Below are positions 1 through 8,028 of a stretch of DNA of 64,000 nucleotides, piece after piece (positions within the stretch are counted from its first letter, which is position 1; every line of letters starts with the position of its first letter). The notes beneath the pieces were generated by a model. That model saw only the letters and a program-made list of their open reading frames with translations. It ran no database searches and was not told the origin of the DNA. A program made the position numbers and the translations under genes. The DNA is from an uncultured Bacilli bacterium (GTDB lineage Bacteria > Bacillota_I > Bacilli_A > RF39 > UBA660): assembly GCA_934148995.1 (NCBI GenBank), contig CAKPDM010000001.1, positions 90,164-154,163 of the forward strand. The letters are read 5' to 3'.

Positions 1-909
1 TTCCACTCCTATCTGATCAGAAATAAAATTTCCCAGTGAGTATATTACCATTGTTTTTCCAATAAATTCAATTGGTTCTACCACATGAGGATGACTTCCT
101 ATGATAATATCAACACCAAGATTTGATAAATAGTTGGCTATTTCCACTTGAGAATCACTTATTCCTTTGGAATACTCAGTACCCCAGTGCATTGCTACTA
201 TTATAACATCAACTTCATCTTTTACTCTTTCAATATCATTTTTAGCTAGTTCTTCACTATAAACATTATTTAAATATTCTTTACCAGTAGGTGTTTCTAA
301 GCCATTTGTCCAAGTAGTATAGGAAAAGAAAGCATATTTAATTCCATTTATTTCTTTAACTACTTTTTTATCTCTATCTTCAAAAGAGGTATAACTCCCA
401 GCTGTTAGAACACTTGACTGCTTACTCCAGTAAGATAGGGAATTTAATACACCTTGTTCACCTTTATCCATTGTATGATTAGTAGCAAGAGAAACTAAGT
501 TAAAACCAGAATCAATGAAAGCATCTCCAACTTCATAAGGAGAATTAAATCTTGGATAGTTTGATAGACCTAATTCTACTCCACCTAAAACTGTTTCTTG
601 ATTGTAATATTCTAAATCATACTTACTAACAATTGGTTTTATCTTTTCTAGCATAGGTTTAAAATCATAACTACCATCAGTTGTTTTAGCATCCATATAA
701 ATAGTACTATGGATAAGAGCATCTCCCACCATAAAAAGTGAAGCTGACATTTCTTTTTTAATATCTTCCTTTTCTTCTTGTGATGGTTTAGCCGGTTCTA
801 CTAGTTTTGGCTTTTGTTTGGCTTTAAAACAAAGGAAAGCAGCAAAGAAAAAGATTAAAATTAATAATACTAATACTAAAGCTTGTTTCTTTTTTCGTTT
901 ACTGCTCAT
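1..909 (-). CDS. CapA-family metallophosphatase-like protein (3' end outside window)
   Basis: The frame is open from an ATG at 909 to the window edge (303 codons, no stop), so the C-terminus is missing. An AGGTG ribosome site lies a few bases upstream. The product starts with a basic stretch (SSKRKKK) and one hydrophobic segment, so it is membrane-anchored with an extracytoplasmic domain. Family motifs of the PGA-synthesis CapA fold are visible: GDALIH, NQETVLGG, NHTMDKGEQG, HWGTEYS and GSHPHVVEP. CapA proteins belong to the calcineurin-like metallophosphatase superfamily and act in poly-gamma-glutamate or other envelope polymer production; the exact substrate here is unknown. It follows rnr by only a few bases, so the two may be co-transcribed. 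No other cap genes are visible. Confidence 0.88.
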   Translation of the reverse strand, partial: MSSKRKKKQALVLVLLILIFFFAAFLCFKAKQKPKLVEPAKPSQEEKEDIKKEMSASLFMVGDALIHSTIYMDAKTTDGSYDFKPMLEKIKPIVSKYDLEYYNQETVLGGVELGLSNYPRFNSPYEVGDAFIDSGFNLVSLATNHTMDKGEQGVLNSLSYWSKQSSVLTAGSYTSFEDRDKKVVKEINGIKYAFFSYTTWTNGLETPTGKEYLNNVYSEELAKNDIERVKDEVDVIIVAMHWGTEYSKGISDSQVEIANYLSNLGVDIIIGSHPHVVEPIEFIGKTMVIYSLGNFISDQIGVE

Positions 910-919
910 ATATAATCAC

Positions 920-3013
920 CTAAATCTTTTTAACGATTTTGAAATCTATAGTTTTTGCTTGTTTATTAGCTGCTACTACTTTAATTCTTACTTTTTCACC
1001 AATTGTATAACGTATATTTGTTCTTTCACCAGTTAAAGTCATTCTCTCTTCATCATAAACAAAATAATCATCTAATAATCTAAGAGGTACTAGACCTTCT
1101 ATTAAATTATCTAGTTGAACAAACATACCAAAGCTCATAACAGAAGAAATCATTCCATCATATTCTTCACCAATATGACTTTCCATATATTCAGCCATCT
1201 TCATATCTTCCACTTCACGTTCACAATCAATAGAGGCACGTTCCATTGCAGAAGAATGATCTGCTACAAATATTAACTTTTCTTCCCAATGATGAAGTGT
1301 TTGAGGAGACATATCATGATTAAATAAGTAAGTTCTTAATAATCTATGAACAGTTGTATCTGGATATCTTCTAATTGGAGACGTAAAGTGGGTATAACAA
1401 GGACTAGCTAAACCATAATGTCCTAAATTCTGTGGTAAATAAATAGCTTTTTGCATACTTCTTAATAATAAGCTCGATAGAATAGGAAATTCTTTTTTAT
1501 CTTTTAAACTATTCAAAATATGTTGAACAGTAGTTGGTTTATTATCTTTGATATTTCCAGTAATATGATAGCCAAGATTACTGACAAAAGCCAAGAAACT
1601 TTGAATTCTTTCTTGTTTAGGATACTCATGTACACGATAGATAAATGGTAAATTCATATAGAAAATATGGCTTGCAACACATTCATTAGCAGCAATCATA
1701 AAGTCTTCTATTAAATTTTCACCAAGACCTCTTTCTCTTAATACAACGTCAGTTGGTTTACAGTTTTCATCTACTAATATTTTAGGTTCATCAACATCAA
1801 AGTCAATATAACCACGTTTGGTCTTTGCTTTTCTCAAAATTTGTGCCAACGCTTCCATTGTTCTTAAATCATCAGCAAACTCTTCATATCCTTCTGGAAC
1901 AATATTTTTTTCTATTATGCTATTAACCTTTTTATAAGTCATTTGCTTCCTTGATTTAATAACGCTTTCAAAGATATCATAATCAACTAATTTTCCTTGA
2001 TTATCATACTCCATAACACAGCTTATTGCTAAACGGTCGACATTAGGATTTAAAGAACAAATACCATTTGATAACTCATGCGGTAACATTGGAATTACTC
2101 TATCTACAAGATAAACTGATGTTCCCCTATCCATTGCTTCTTTATCAAGTGGACTTCCTTCTTTAACATAGTATGAAACATCTGCTATATGAACACCTAA
2201 TACATAATTACCATTTTCTTTTTTATCTATACTAACAGCATCATCAATATCTCTTGTATCATCACCATCAATAGTAAAAATTACTTTATCACGTAAATCT
2301 CTTCTTCCCTTCATATCAGCTTCTGATACTTCCATTGGTAAAGTTTTTACTTCTTCTACCACATCTTCTGGAAAACTACTATTTATATGATATTTTTCCA
2401 CAATAGATAAAATATCAACACCTGGATCATTTTTATGTCCAATAATTCTTAAAACTTTACCTTCTGCTTGATGATTACTAATTCTTTTAATTATTTCTAC
2501 TACTACTTTATGTCCATCTACAGCATTTAAAGAATTTTCTTTACTTATTAATATTTCTAGATTAACTTTATCTTCATCTAATTTTACTTTTCCAACATTT
2601 TTATAAAAGTTAATTTCTCCAACAAAAGTATTAGTTTCGTGCTTTAATACTCTAATTATTCTACCTTCTAGACGGCCTAAATCTTTTTTAGAAGTTAATT
2701 CTACAATTACATAATCACCATGAATAGCTCCATTCATATTATCAGCACTAATATAAACATCCTCAGTTAATGAATCAACATCTACAAAACCAAAACCTTT
2801 TTTATTTGAGTGTAAATATCCTTTTAATAAGTGACTATCTTCGAATAACATATATTTATCTTTATTAGTATGATAAATACTTGTTTCTATTTCCATCTCA
2901 TTTAAAATAGATAATAATTCTTCTAAGTTACTAGTACCTAGTTCTTCTTCTAATTCAAAGACTGTTAAACTTTTTCCTTTTTCTTTTAATATCTTTAGTA
3001 TTCTTTCTTTCAT
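920..3013 (-). CDS. rnr: Ribonuclease R (RNB-family 3'-5' exoribonuclease)
   Basis: 697 aa, somewhat shorter than typical Bacillus RNase R. The order is an N-terminal winged-helix/cold-shock region (about 1-160), an RNB catalytic domain with the conserved aspartate cluster DGDDTRDIDDAVS near residue 250, and a C-terminal S1 domain (from about 615: EEYDGMISSVMSFGMFVQL). RNase R degrades structured RNA processively and takes part in RNA quality control, often with the tmRNA system. No smpB, secG or tmRNA is seen next to it, unlike many Firmicutes. It lies 50 bp downstream of uvrB and just upstream of the capA-like gene. The call is secure. Confidence 0.96.
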   Translation of the reverse strand: MKERILKILKEKGKSLTVFELEEELGTSNLEELLSILNEMEIETSIYHTNKDKYMLFEDSHLLKGYLHSNKKGFGFVDVDSLTEDVYISADNMNGAIHGDYVIVELTSKKDLGRLEGRIIRVLKHETNTFVGEINFYKNVGKVKLDEDKVNLEILISKENSLNAVDGHKVVVEIIKRISNHQAEGKVLRIIGHKNDPGVDILSIVEKYHINSSFPEDVVEEVKTLPMEVSEADMKGRRDLRDKVIFTIDGDDTRDIDDAVSIDKKENGNYVLGVHIADVSYYVKEGSPLDKEAMDRGTSVYLVDRVIPMLPHELSNGICSLNPNVDRLAISCVMEYDNQGKLVDYDIFESVIKSRKQMTYKKVNSIIEKNIVPEGYEEFADDLRTMEALAQILRKAKTKRGYIDFDVDEPKILVDENCKPTDVVLRERGLGENLIEDFMIAANECVASHIFYMNLPFIYRVHEYPKQERIQSFLAFVSNLGYHITGNIKDNKPTTVQHILNSLKDKKEFPILSSLLLRSMQKAIYLPQNLGHYGLASPCYTHFTSPIRRYPDTTVHRLLRTYLFNHDMSPQTLHHWEEKLIFVADHSSAMERASIDCEREVEDMKMAEYMESHIGEEYDGMISSVMSFGMFVQLDNLIEGLVPLRLLDDYFVYDEERMTLTGERTNIRYTIGEKVRIKVVAANKQAKTIDFKIVKKI

Positions 3014-3063
3014 AAGTACCTCACTATAATCTTATTGTACCACATTAGTACTAAATTAAACTA

Positions 3064-5022
3064 TTATTTTTGAGTATCAACTTTCATTTCAAATAGAATA
3101 TTTCTTAATTCCATTGCACGTTCAAAGTCTAATTCTTTAGCAGCTTTCATCATTTCTGTTTCTATTCTTTCGATTTCGTTTAATCTTTCTTGTTTAGTTA
3201 ATTTCTTAGTTTTTTTCTTGCTAGCTTTATCTACATTACTTACTACTTCTCTTATTTCTTTAACGATAGTTTTAGGAGTTATATTATGTTCTTTATTATA
3301 CTTATCTTGAATAGTTCTTCTTCTTGCTGTCTCATCAATGGCTTTTTGCATACTATCCGTTATTTTATCAGCATACATAATAACGTGACCATCTTTATTT
3401 CTAGCACAACGACCTATCGTTTGAATTAAGCTTCGCTCGCTTCGTAAAAATCCTTCTTTATCTGCATCCAAGATAGCTATTAATGACACCTCTGGTATAT
3501 CAATTCCTTCTCTTAAAAGGTTTATTCCAACAACTACATCATATTTACCAATTCTTAAGTCATGAATAATTTGTAAACGCTCTAAAGTTTTAATTTCCGT
3601 ATGTAAATAAGCTACCTTAATATCAACATCTTTTAAATAATTAGTAAGTTCTTCTGCCATTCTAATTGTTAAAGTTGTAATTAAAACTCTTTCATTTTTT
3701 TCTTTTCTGATTCTTATTTCTTCTATTAAGTTATCAATTTGTCCTTCAGAGCCTCTTACTTCGATAGTAGGGTCAAGTAAACCTGTTGGTCTAATAATTT
3801 GTTCAACATACTCACCATCTGTTTTTAGAAGTTCATAATCTCCTGGTGTTGCTGATACGTAGATTGCTTGATTTATCTTCTTTTCAAACTCTTCATATTT
3901 TAATGGTCTATTATCTAAGGCACTCGGAAGCCTAAAACCATAATCGACAAGATTCATCTTTCTAGCCCTGTCACCATTATACATTCCTCTTACTTGAGGT
4001 AAAGTAACATGTGATTCATCTACAATTAGTAAATAATCATCATTAAAGAAGTCCATTAACGTGGTTGGAGTTTCTCCTCTTTCTCTACCAGCCATTGGGG
4101 CAGAATAGTTTTCTATTCCGTGACAGAAACCAGTCTCCTCAAGCATTTCCAAATCATAATTTGTTCTTTGTTCTAATCTTTCTGCTGCTAATAATTTATT
4201 TTCCTTCTTTAGTTCCTCTAATCGTTCTTTTAACTCACTTTTTATTCTTTTAATAGCAGCTTTTAATTTTTCATCACTTACTACAAAGTGACTAGCGGGA
4301 AAGATACTTATTGTCTTTTTATTAGTAACAATTGCTCCTGTTAAAACGTCTATTTCACTTATTCTATCTATTTCACTACCAAAAAACTCAATTCTATAAC
4401 CAGTTTTATCTTGGTTAACTGGTATTATTTCCACTATGTCACCTCTTACTCTAAAAGTTCCACGATGAAAGTCAAAATCATTTCTTTCAAATTGCATTTC
4501 TACTAGTTTAGCAAGAACTTTATCTCTTTCAATTTCATCACCTATACTAAGAGTTAACATTTTATTTTGATATTCTTCTACTTCTCCAATACCGTATATA
4601 CAAGATACTGATGCTACAACTATAGTATCTTTATAAGTTAAAAGTGAAGATGTAGCTTCGTGACGCAATTCATCTATTTCATCATTTATGGATGAATCTT
4701 TTTCAATATAAGTATCAGTACTAGGAACATATGCTTCAGGTTGATAATAATCATAATAAGATACAAAATAACAAACATGATTATTAGGAAATAATTCCTT
4801 CATCTCAGCATATAACTGACCTGCTAATGTCTTATTATGTGCAAGTATTAAAGTTTGTTTATTGGTTCTTTGAATAACATTTGCCATAGTAAAAGTTTTA
4901 CCTGTTCCTGTAGCACCTAGTAATACCTGTTCTTTTACTCCAGATTCTATTCCTTTGACTAATTTTTCTATCGCTTGTGGTTGATCTCCACTTGGTTTAA
5001 ATTTTGATACTAATTCAAACAT
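3064..5022 (-). CDS. uvrB: Excinuclease ABC subunit B
   Basis: 652 aa, full length. Helicase motifs are intact: Walker A GATGTGKT (about 39-46), the YYDYYQPEAYVP beta-hairpin region, DEXH-type DESHVTL, and motif VI QTIGRCARN. A C-terminal UVR domain (last about 35 residues) would contact UvrC. UvrB is the damage-verification helicase of nucleotide excision repair and works with UvrA and UvrC; neither gene is in the window. RBS AAGGAGG precedes the ATG at 5022. The upstream region is abnormal: a second, broken copy of the first ~54 codons lies at 6481-6652, beyond a glycosyltransferase gene, so uvrB seems to have been separated from its original promoter. Confidence 0.97.
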   Translation of the reverse strand: MFELVSKFKPSGDQPQAIEKLVKGIESGVKEQVLLGATGTGKTFTMANVIQRTNKQTLILAHNKTLAGQLYAEMKELFPNNHVCYFVSYYDYYQPEAYVPSTDTYIEKDSSINDEIDELRHEATSSLLTYKDTIVVASVSCIYGIGEVEEYQNKMLTLSIGDEIERDKVLAKLVEMQFERNDFDFHRGTFRVRGDIVEIIPVNQDKTGYRIEFFGSEIDRISEIDVLTGAIVTNKKTISIFPASHFVVSDEKLKAAIKRIKSELKERLEELKKENKLLAAERLEQRTNYDLEMLEETGFCHGIENYSAPMAGRERGETPTTLMDFFNDDYLLIVDESHVTLPQVRGMYNGDRARKMNLVDYGFRLPSALDNRPLKYEEFEKKINQAIYVSATPGDYELLKTDGEYVEQIIRPTGLLDPTIEVRGSEGQIDNLIEEIRIRKEKNERVLITTLTIRMAEELTNYLKDVDIKVAYLHTEIKTLERLQIIHDLRIGKYDVVVGINLLREGIDIPEVSLIAILDADKEGFLRSERSLIQTIGRCARNKDGHVIMYADKITDSMQKAIDETARRRTIQDKYNKEHNITPKTIVKEIREVVSNVDKASKKKTKKLTKQERLNEIERIETEMMKAAKELDFERAMELRNILFEMKVDTQK

Positions 5023-5060
5023 ATCTTGTCCTCCTTATTATGACTCATATCAATCAGAAA

Positions 5061-5091
5061 ATTCGTGTCCAACTACCAAAAATTCGTGTCC
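5061..5091. repeat. Left inverted-repeat end with doubled ATTCGTGTCC
   Basis: ATTCGTGTCC occurs at 5061-5070 and again at 5082-5091. ACCAAAAATTCGTGTCC (5075-5091) is matched in inverted orientation by GGATACGAATTTTGGT at 6365-6380, with a further AGACACGAAT at 6355-6364. The repeats face each other across the glycosyltransferase gene. Doubled terminal repeats recall the ends of some insertion sequences (for example IS21-type), but no transposase is present, so this is only a candidate mobile-element remnant. Confidence 0.5.
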
Positions 5092-5258
5092 TAGAGCCGA
5101 TTAAATAGGTCAAAATTTTGGTGGATAGTGATGGTCACACGTCTCGGCTACAAATTTATTAAATGTAAATGAATAATTAATTTTTTCAATAGATTATTTT
5201 AACATTATTTTAATAATAAAACAATGAAGCTACTTTAATGCCTATCATTTTTGTCAAA

Positions 5259-6290
5259 TTATCTGAAGGACCTTTTTATATTACTTTCTGCTGTTTCTCT
5301 ATCAACATTTCTATACTCATCATTTGTATATTTATCAAGTCTATTCATATCAAAATTAAATAAGAAATTATTAGATCTATATTGTTTAACAATTTGATTT
5401 TCTTGCCAATTTTGATACTTAGCATCTAAAATTCCTAGCAAAGAACTTACTACTATTTCTTTTTTCTTATGTGGAAAATTAACCCAAAGCATAGTATTTT
5501 CAACTCTAAATAAAGTATGTAAAATGTATAAGCTTTCAATTTGATTTTTATATTCCTCTGACAAACCTCTTAATTTCATTTGTTTTTCTACATTTTCCAA
5601 ACATTTAATTATATCTAGAATATTAGGAATTTTGTTAATAAAATCTTTTATAGTTGTATTCATATTAACTCTATAATTATAAACAGGTTCATCCATATGA
5701 AATAATTTTTCAGAACTTGCTACAATAACAGGTATAATTGCTAGATCTTCCCATTTTGTTTTTTCTGGAAATCTTAAATCACCTATTAAATCACGACTTA
5801 TCAATTTATTTCCTATTCCAGGAGTTTCTGTTACTATATAATCTTTAATTTTTCTTACATCTATAACTTTGCTACCTTGTACATCACTCCAACTACATTT
5901 ATCCTCTGCTCTAATTGGTCCTATTATAGTTTGATAATTTCCCCTAACTAATTTAACATTATGTTCTTTAGCAATGTTATACATTTTTTCTAAAATGTCT
6001 GTTTTTAGATAATCATCTGCATCAACAAATTTAATAAACTCTCCATTTGCATTTTCTATTCCAATATTTCTAGCAGACCCTGCCCCACCATTTTCTTTAT
6101 CAAAAATTTTTAACGTACCTTTATATTTTTGTGATAATTCATCTAATATATTTAAACTATCATCAGTTGAACCATCATTAATTACAAGTATTTCAATATC
6201 CTTCATAGTTTGATTAGCTATACTTGAAATACATCGTTCTAAATACCTTTCTGCATTATAAACTGGAATAATAACACTAACTTTTCTCAT
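5259..6290 (-). CDS. Family 2 glycosyltransferase
   Basis: 343 aa. The N-terminal GT-A fold is clear: SVIIPVYNAERYLERCI at the start, VINDGSTDDS, ENGGAGSARNIGI and a DADDY metal-binding DxD-like motif near residue 92. The C-terminal ~200 residues are less conserved and no membrane segment is evident, so the enzyme is probably cytoplasmic or membrane-associated and adds sugars to an envelope glycan; donor and acceptor cannot be read from sequence. It stands alone, between uvrB and a decayed copy of the uvrB 5' end, and is bounded by inverted repeats, so it looks like acquired cargo. Transcription could come from the old uvrB promoter at 6710-6738. Confidence 0.9.
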   Translation of the reverse strand: MRKVSVIIPVYNAERYLERCISSIANQTMKDIEILVINDGSTDDSLNILDELSQKYKGTLKIFDKENGGAGSARNIGIENANGEFIKFVDADDYLKTDILEKMYNIAKEHNVKLVRGNYQTIIGPIRAEDKCSWSDVQGSKVIDVRKIKDYIVTETPGIGNKLISRDLIGDLRFPEKTKWEDLAIIPVIVASSEKLFHMDEPVYNYRVNMNTTIKDFINKIPNILDIIKCLENVEKQMKLRGLSEEYKNQIESLYILHTLFRVENTMLWVNFPHKKKEIVVSSLLGILDAKYQNWQENQIVKQYRSNNFLFNFDMNRLDKYTNDEYRNVDRETAESNIKRSFR

Positions 6291-6354
6291 CTAATTTATC
6301 CTCCTATTTTTATATTTTTACTCAAAATAACCACAATTTCAAATCAATTTTTTA

Positions 6355-6380
6355 AGACACGAATGGATACGAATTTTGGT
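6355..6380. repeat. Right inverted-repeat end matching 5061-5091
   Basis: AGACACGAAT (6355-6364) is followed directly by GGATACGAATTTTGGT (6365-6380), the reverse complement (with small changes) of the doubled ATTCGTGTCC unit left of the glycosyltransferase. The spacing between the two half-copies differs (10 bp here, 21 bp on the left), so the ends are similar but not identical. Confidence 0.45.
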
Positions 6381-6446
6381 CACAAATTTACATTTCGTTA
6401 TATATTTTTATTTAGTCTTTTTATAGTATTTTTGAGGGATTGAATA

Positions 6447-6482
6447 AACCTAAAAAATGTTGAAATAAAAGTTTTTTAGGTT
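6447..6482. terminator. Hairpin at the junction with the uvrB duplicate
   Basis: AACCTAAAAAA (6447-6457) can pair with TTTTTTAGGTT (6472-6482). The hairpin lies exactly where homology to uvrB starts. It could terminate transcription coming from the old uvrB promoter, but no clean T-run follows on the minus strand, so this is tentative. Confidence 0.35.
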
Positions 6483-6652
6483 GGTTCTCTGGATAACATT
6501 TGCCATAGTAAAAGTTTTACCTGTTCCTGTAGCACCTAGTAATACCTGCTCTTTTACCCTAGATTCTATTCCTTTAACTAATTTTTCTATCGCTTGTGGT
6601 TGATCTCCACTGGTTTAAATTTTGATACTTATTCAAACATATCTTTCCTCCT
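6481..6652 (-). pseudogene. uvrB fragment: Decayed duplicate of the uvrB 5' end (RBS plus about 54 codons)
   Basis: The stretch aligns base by base with about 4861-5035, covering the ribosome site and the coding region through Walker A. It is non-functional: ATG at 6640 is followed by TTT GAA TAA, a stop at codon 4 where uvrB has TTA. There is also a single-base deletion (CCACTGG against CCACTTGG) and several substitutions. The duplicated end sits next to the intact-looking promoter at 6710-6738, so this is probably the ancestral position of the uvrB start, left behind when the glycosyltransferase segment was inserted. Confidence 0.9.
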
Positions 6653-6709
6653 CATCTTTATTATAAACAGTTAATATATATTTTTCCCCATTTCTTATGA
6701 ATTATCTAT

Positions 6710-6738
6710 ATTATAATTATCAAATATACGTTCGTCAA
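6710..6738 (-). promoter_or_regulatory. Strong sigma-A promoter with a possible LexA/DinR (SOS) box
   Basis: On the minus strand, TTGACG (6733-6738) and a perfect TATAAT (6710-6715) are separated by exactly 17 bases. Overlapping the -35 and spacer is CGAACGTATATTTG (6721-6734), which matches the Bacillus SOS consensus CGAAC-N4-GTTCG fully in one half and partly in the other. uvrB is SOS-controlled in Bacillus, so this is likely the original uvrB promoter. It now points at the broken uvrB fragment and the glycosyltransferase. Confidence 0.65.
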
Positions 6739-6750
6739 TAGTTTTTTTGC

Positions 6751-6790
6751 AAAAAGAAAAGAGTAACTTCTTTTATAAAGTCTTACTCTT
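6751..6790 (-). terminator. Rho-independent terminator of the M15 peptidase gene
   Basis: AAGAGTAA (6759-6766) pairs with TTACTCTT (6783-6790), and a T-rich tract follows on the minus strand (6751-6758). The stem overlaps the end of the M15 peptidase gene and isolates it from the promoter just downstream. Confidence 0.65.
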
Positions 6791-7510
6791 CTTTACATTT
6801 GACATTCTTTCTTTTATCTCTTTCATCTTCGCTTCATTTGGTTCAAAATGTTGCCAGTCACAAGACCATTCATCACTCTGTAATGGCCATATTCCTCCAC
6901 ATTCATAACCAACACTATCAAATACTTTACAAATAGAATCATTAAGAGTAATGATATGTTTATTCTCTTTGGCTTTTTCTTCTCTATCAATCAATAAACT
7001 CTTCTCATAATCAGTTAATAAATTATCATCAAATGTTCCATCACTATTTCTTGGTGTATATGGATTATCTAATGGATTAATATCAATAGCAAGTCCATAA
7101 GCATGATTTGATAAAGCAGTTTTATTAGGTATTTTTCTATAACAAAAACTACTACTATTATTACTAGCAACGCTATTTCTATCAGTAGTTACACCATCTT
7201 TATCCCAAAAATCATCTATTAAACGTATAGAATTGATTTGATATTTTAATAAGAATAAATTAGAAAATACTTCTCGTACTTCATCAATTATTACTTTATT
7301 AACAATCATCTCACCTACTACTACATCACCATCATAATTATAATGTAACATCTTAATATATGTTAAATCATCAAGAGATATGTCATCATTCTTTTGATAA
7401 CTCTTTCCATTTATTCTTTGATAAACATCATCATTTTCCTTTATGTCTTTATTTTCAAAAATAAATTCTTTAGAATTAACTTTTTCCCCAATTTTTAAAT
7501 TATCTAACAT
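6773..7510 (-). CDS. M15-family peptidoglycan peptidase (D,D-carboxypeptidase / L-Ala-D-Glu endopeptidase type)
   Basis: 245 aa with a good RBS (AGGAGGG). The zinc-site signature of the M15 family is present: SNHAYGLAIDINP in the middle and DWQHFE near the C-terminus. This subfamily includes phage endolysin-type enzymes and VanY-like carboxypeptidases that cut peptidoglycan stem peptides. No signal peptide or membrane segment is visible, so either export is non-classical, or it acts like an endolysin, or it is a degraded phage gene; no other phage genes are nearby. It follows the dCMP deaminase gene by 24 bp and may share its transcript. Confidence 0.85.
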   Translation of the reverse strand: MLDNLKIGEKVNSKEFIFENKDIKENDDVYQRINGKSYQKNDDISLDDLTYIKMLHYNYDGDVVVGEMIVNKVIIDEVREVFSNLFLLKYQINSIRLIDDFWDKDGVTTDRNSVASNNSSSFCYRKIPNKTALSNHAYGLAIDINPLDNPYTPRNSDGTFDDNLLTDYEKSLLIDREEKAKENKHIITLNDSICKVFDSVGYECGGIWPLQSDEWSCDWQHFEPNEAKMKEIKERMSNVKKSKTL

Positions 7511-7533
7511 ATTTCCCTCCTAGGTATTTTATG

Positions 7534-8025
7534 TTAATTATTAAGATTAATTGTAATTTTATCGACATCTTTGTTAAATTCTCGATAACTTACTCCACAA
7601 GTGTCAAATAATCTCCTAGAAGCAATACAACCGTCTGTATCTTTATATTTATTATCTAAATATATTACTTCTTTTATTCCTGATTGAACTATCGCTTTAG
7701 CACACTCATTACAAGGAAATAATGAAGCATATAATTTAGAGCCTTCTAAATCTCTTTTATTCCCCCTAAAGTTTAATATAGCATTCAATTCAGCATGACA
7801 AACATACATATATTTAGTATCTATTGGTTTACCTTCTCTTTCCCAAGGAAAGTCTTCGTCATCAAAACCATTTGGTGCTCCATTATAACCAATTGATAAT
7901 ATTCTATTATCGCTACTTACAATACAAGCTCCTACTTGTGTTGAAGGATCTTTACTCCTTAATGATGATAGTTTAGCAATACTCATAAAATAAGTATCCC
8001 ATGATATATAATTTTCTCTTTTCAT
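7534..8025 (-). CDS. comEB: Deoxycytidylate (dCMP) deaminase
   Basis: 163 aa. The zinc-dependent cytidine deaminase motifs are intact: CHAELNAI and PCNECAK, with the N-terminal STQVGACIV segment typical of dCMP deaminase. It converts dCMP to dUMP for thymidylate synthesis. Family members are called ComEB in Bacillus, although a competence role is not implied by sequence; no comEA or comEC is adjacent. It starts 4 bp after the end of the upstream membrane-protein gene, so translation is probably coupled. Confidence 0.92.
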   Translation of the reverse strand: MKRENYISWDTYFMSIAKLSSLRSKDPSTQVGACIVSSDNRILSIGYNGAPNGFDDEDFPWEREGKPIDTKYMYVCHAELNAILNFRGNKRDLEGSKLYASLFPCNECAKAIVQSGIKEVIYLDNKYKDTDGCIASRRLFDTCGVSYREFNKDVDKITINLNN

Positions 8026-8028
8026 ATT

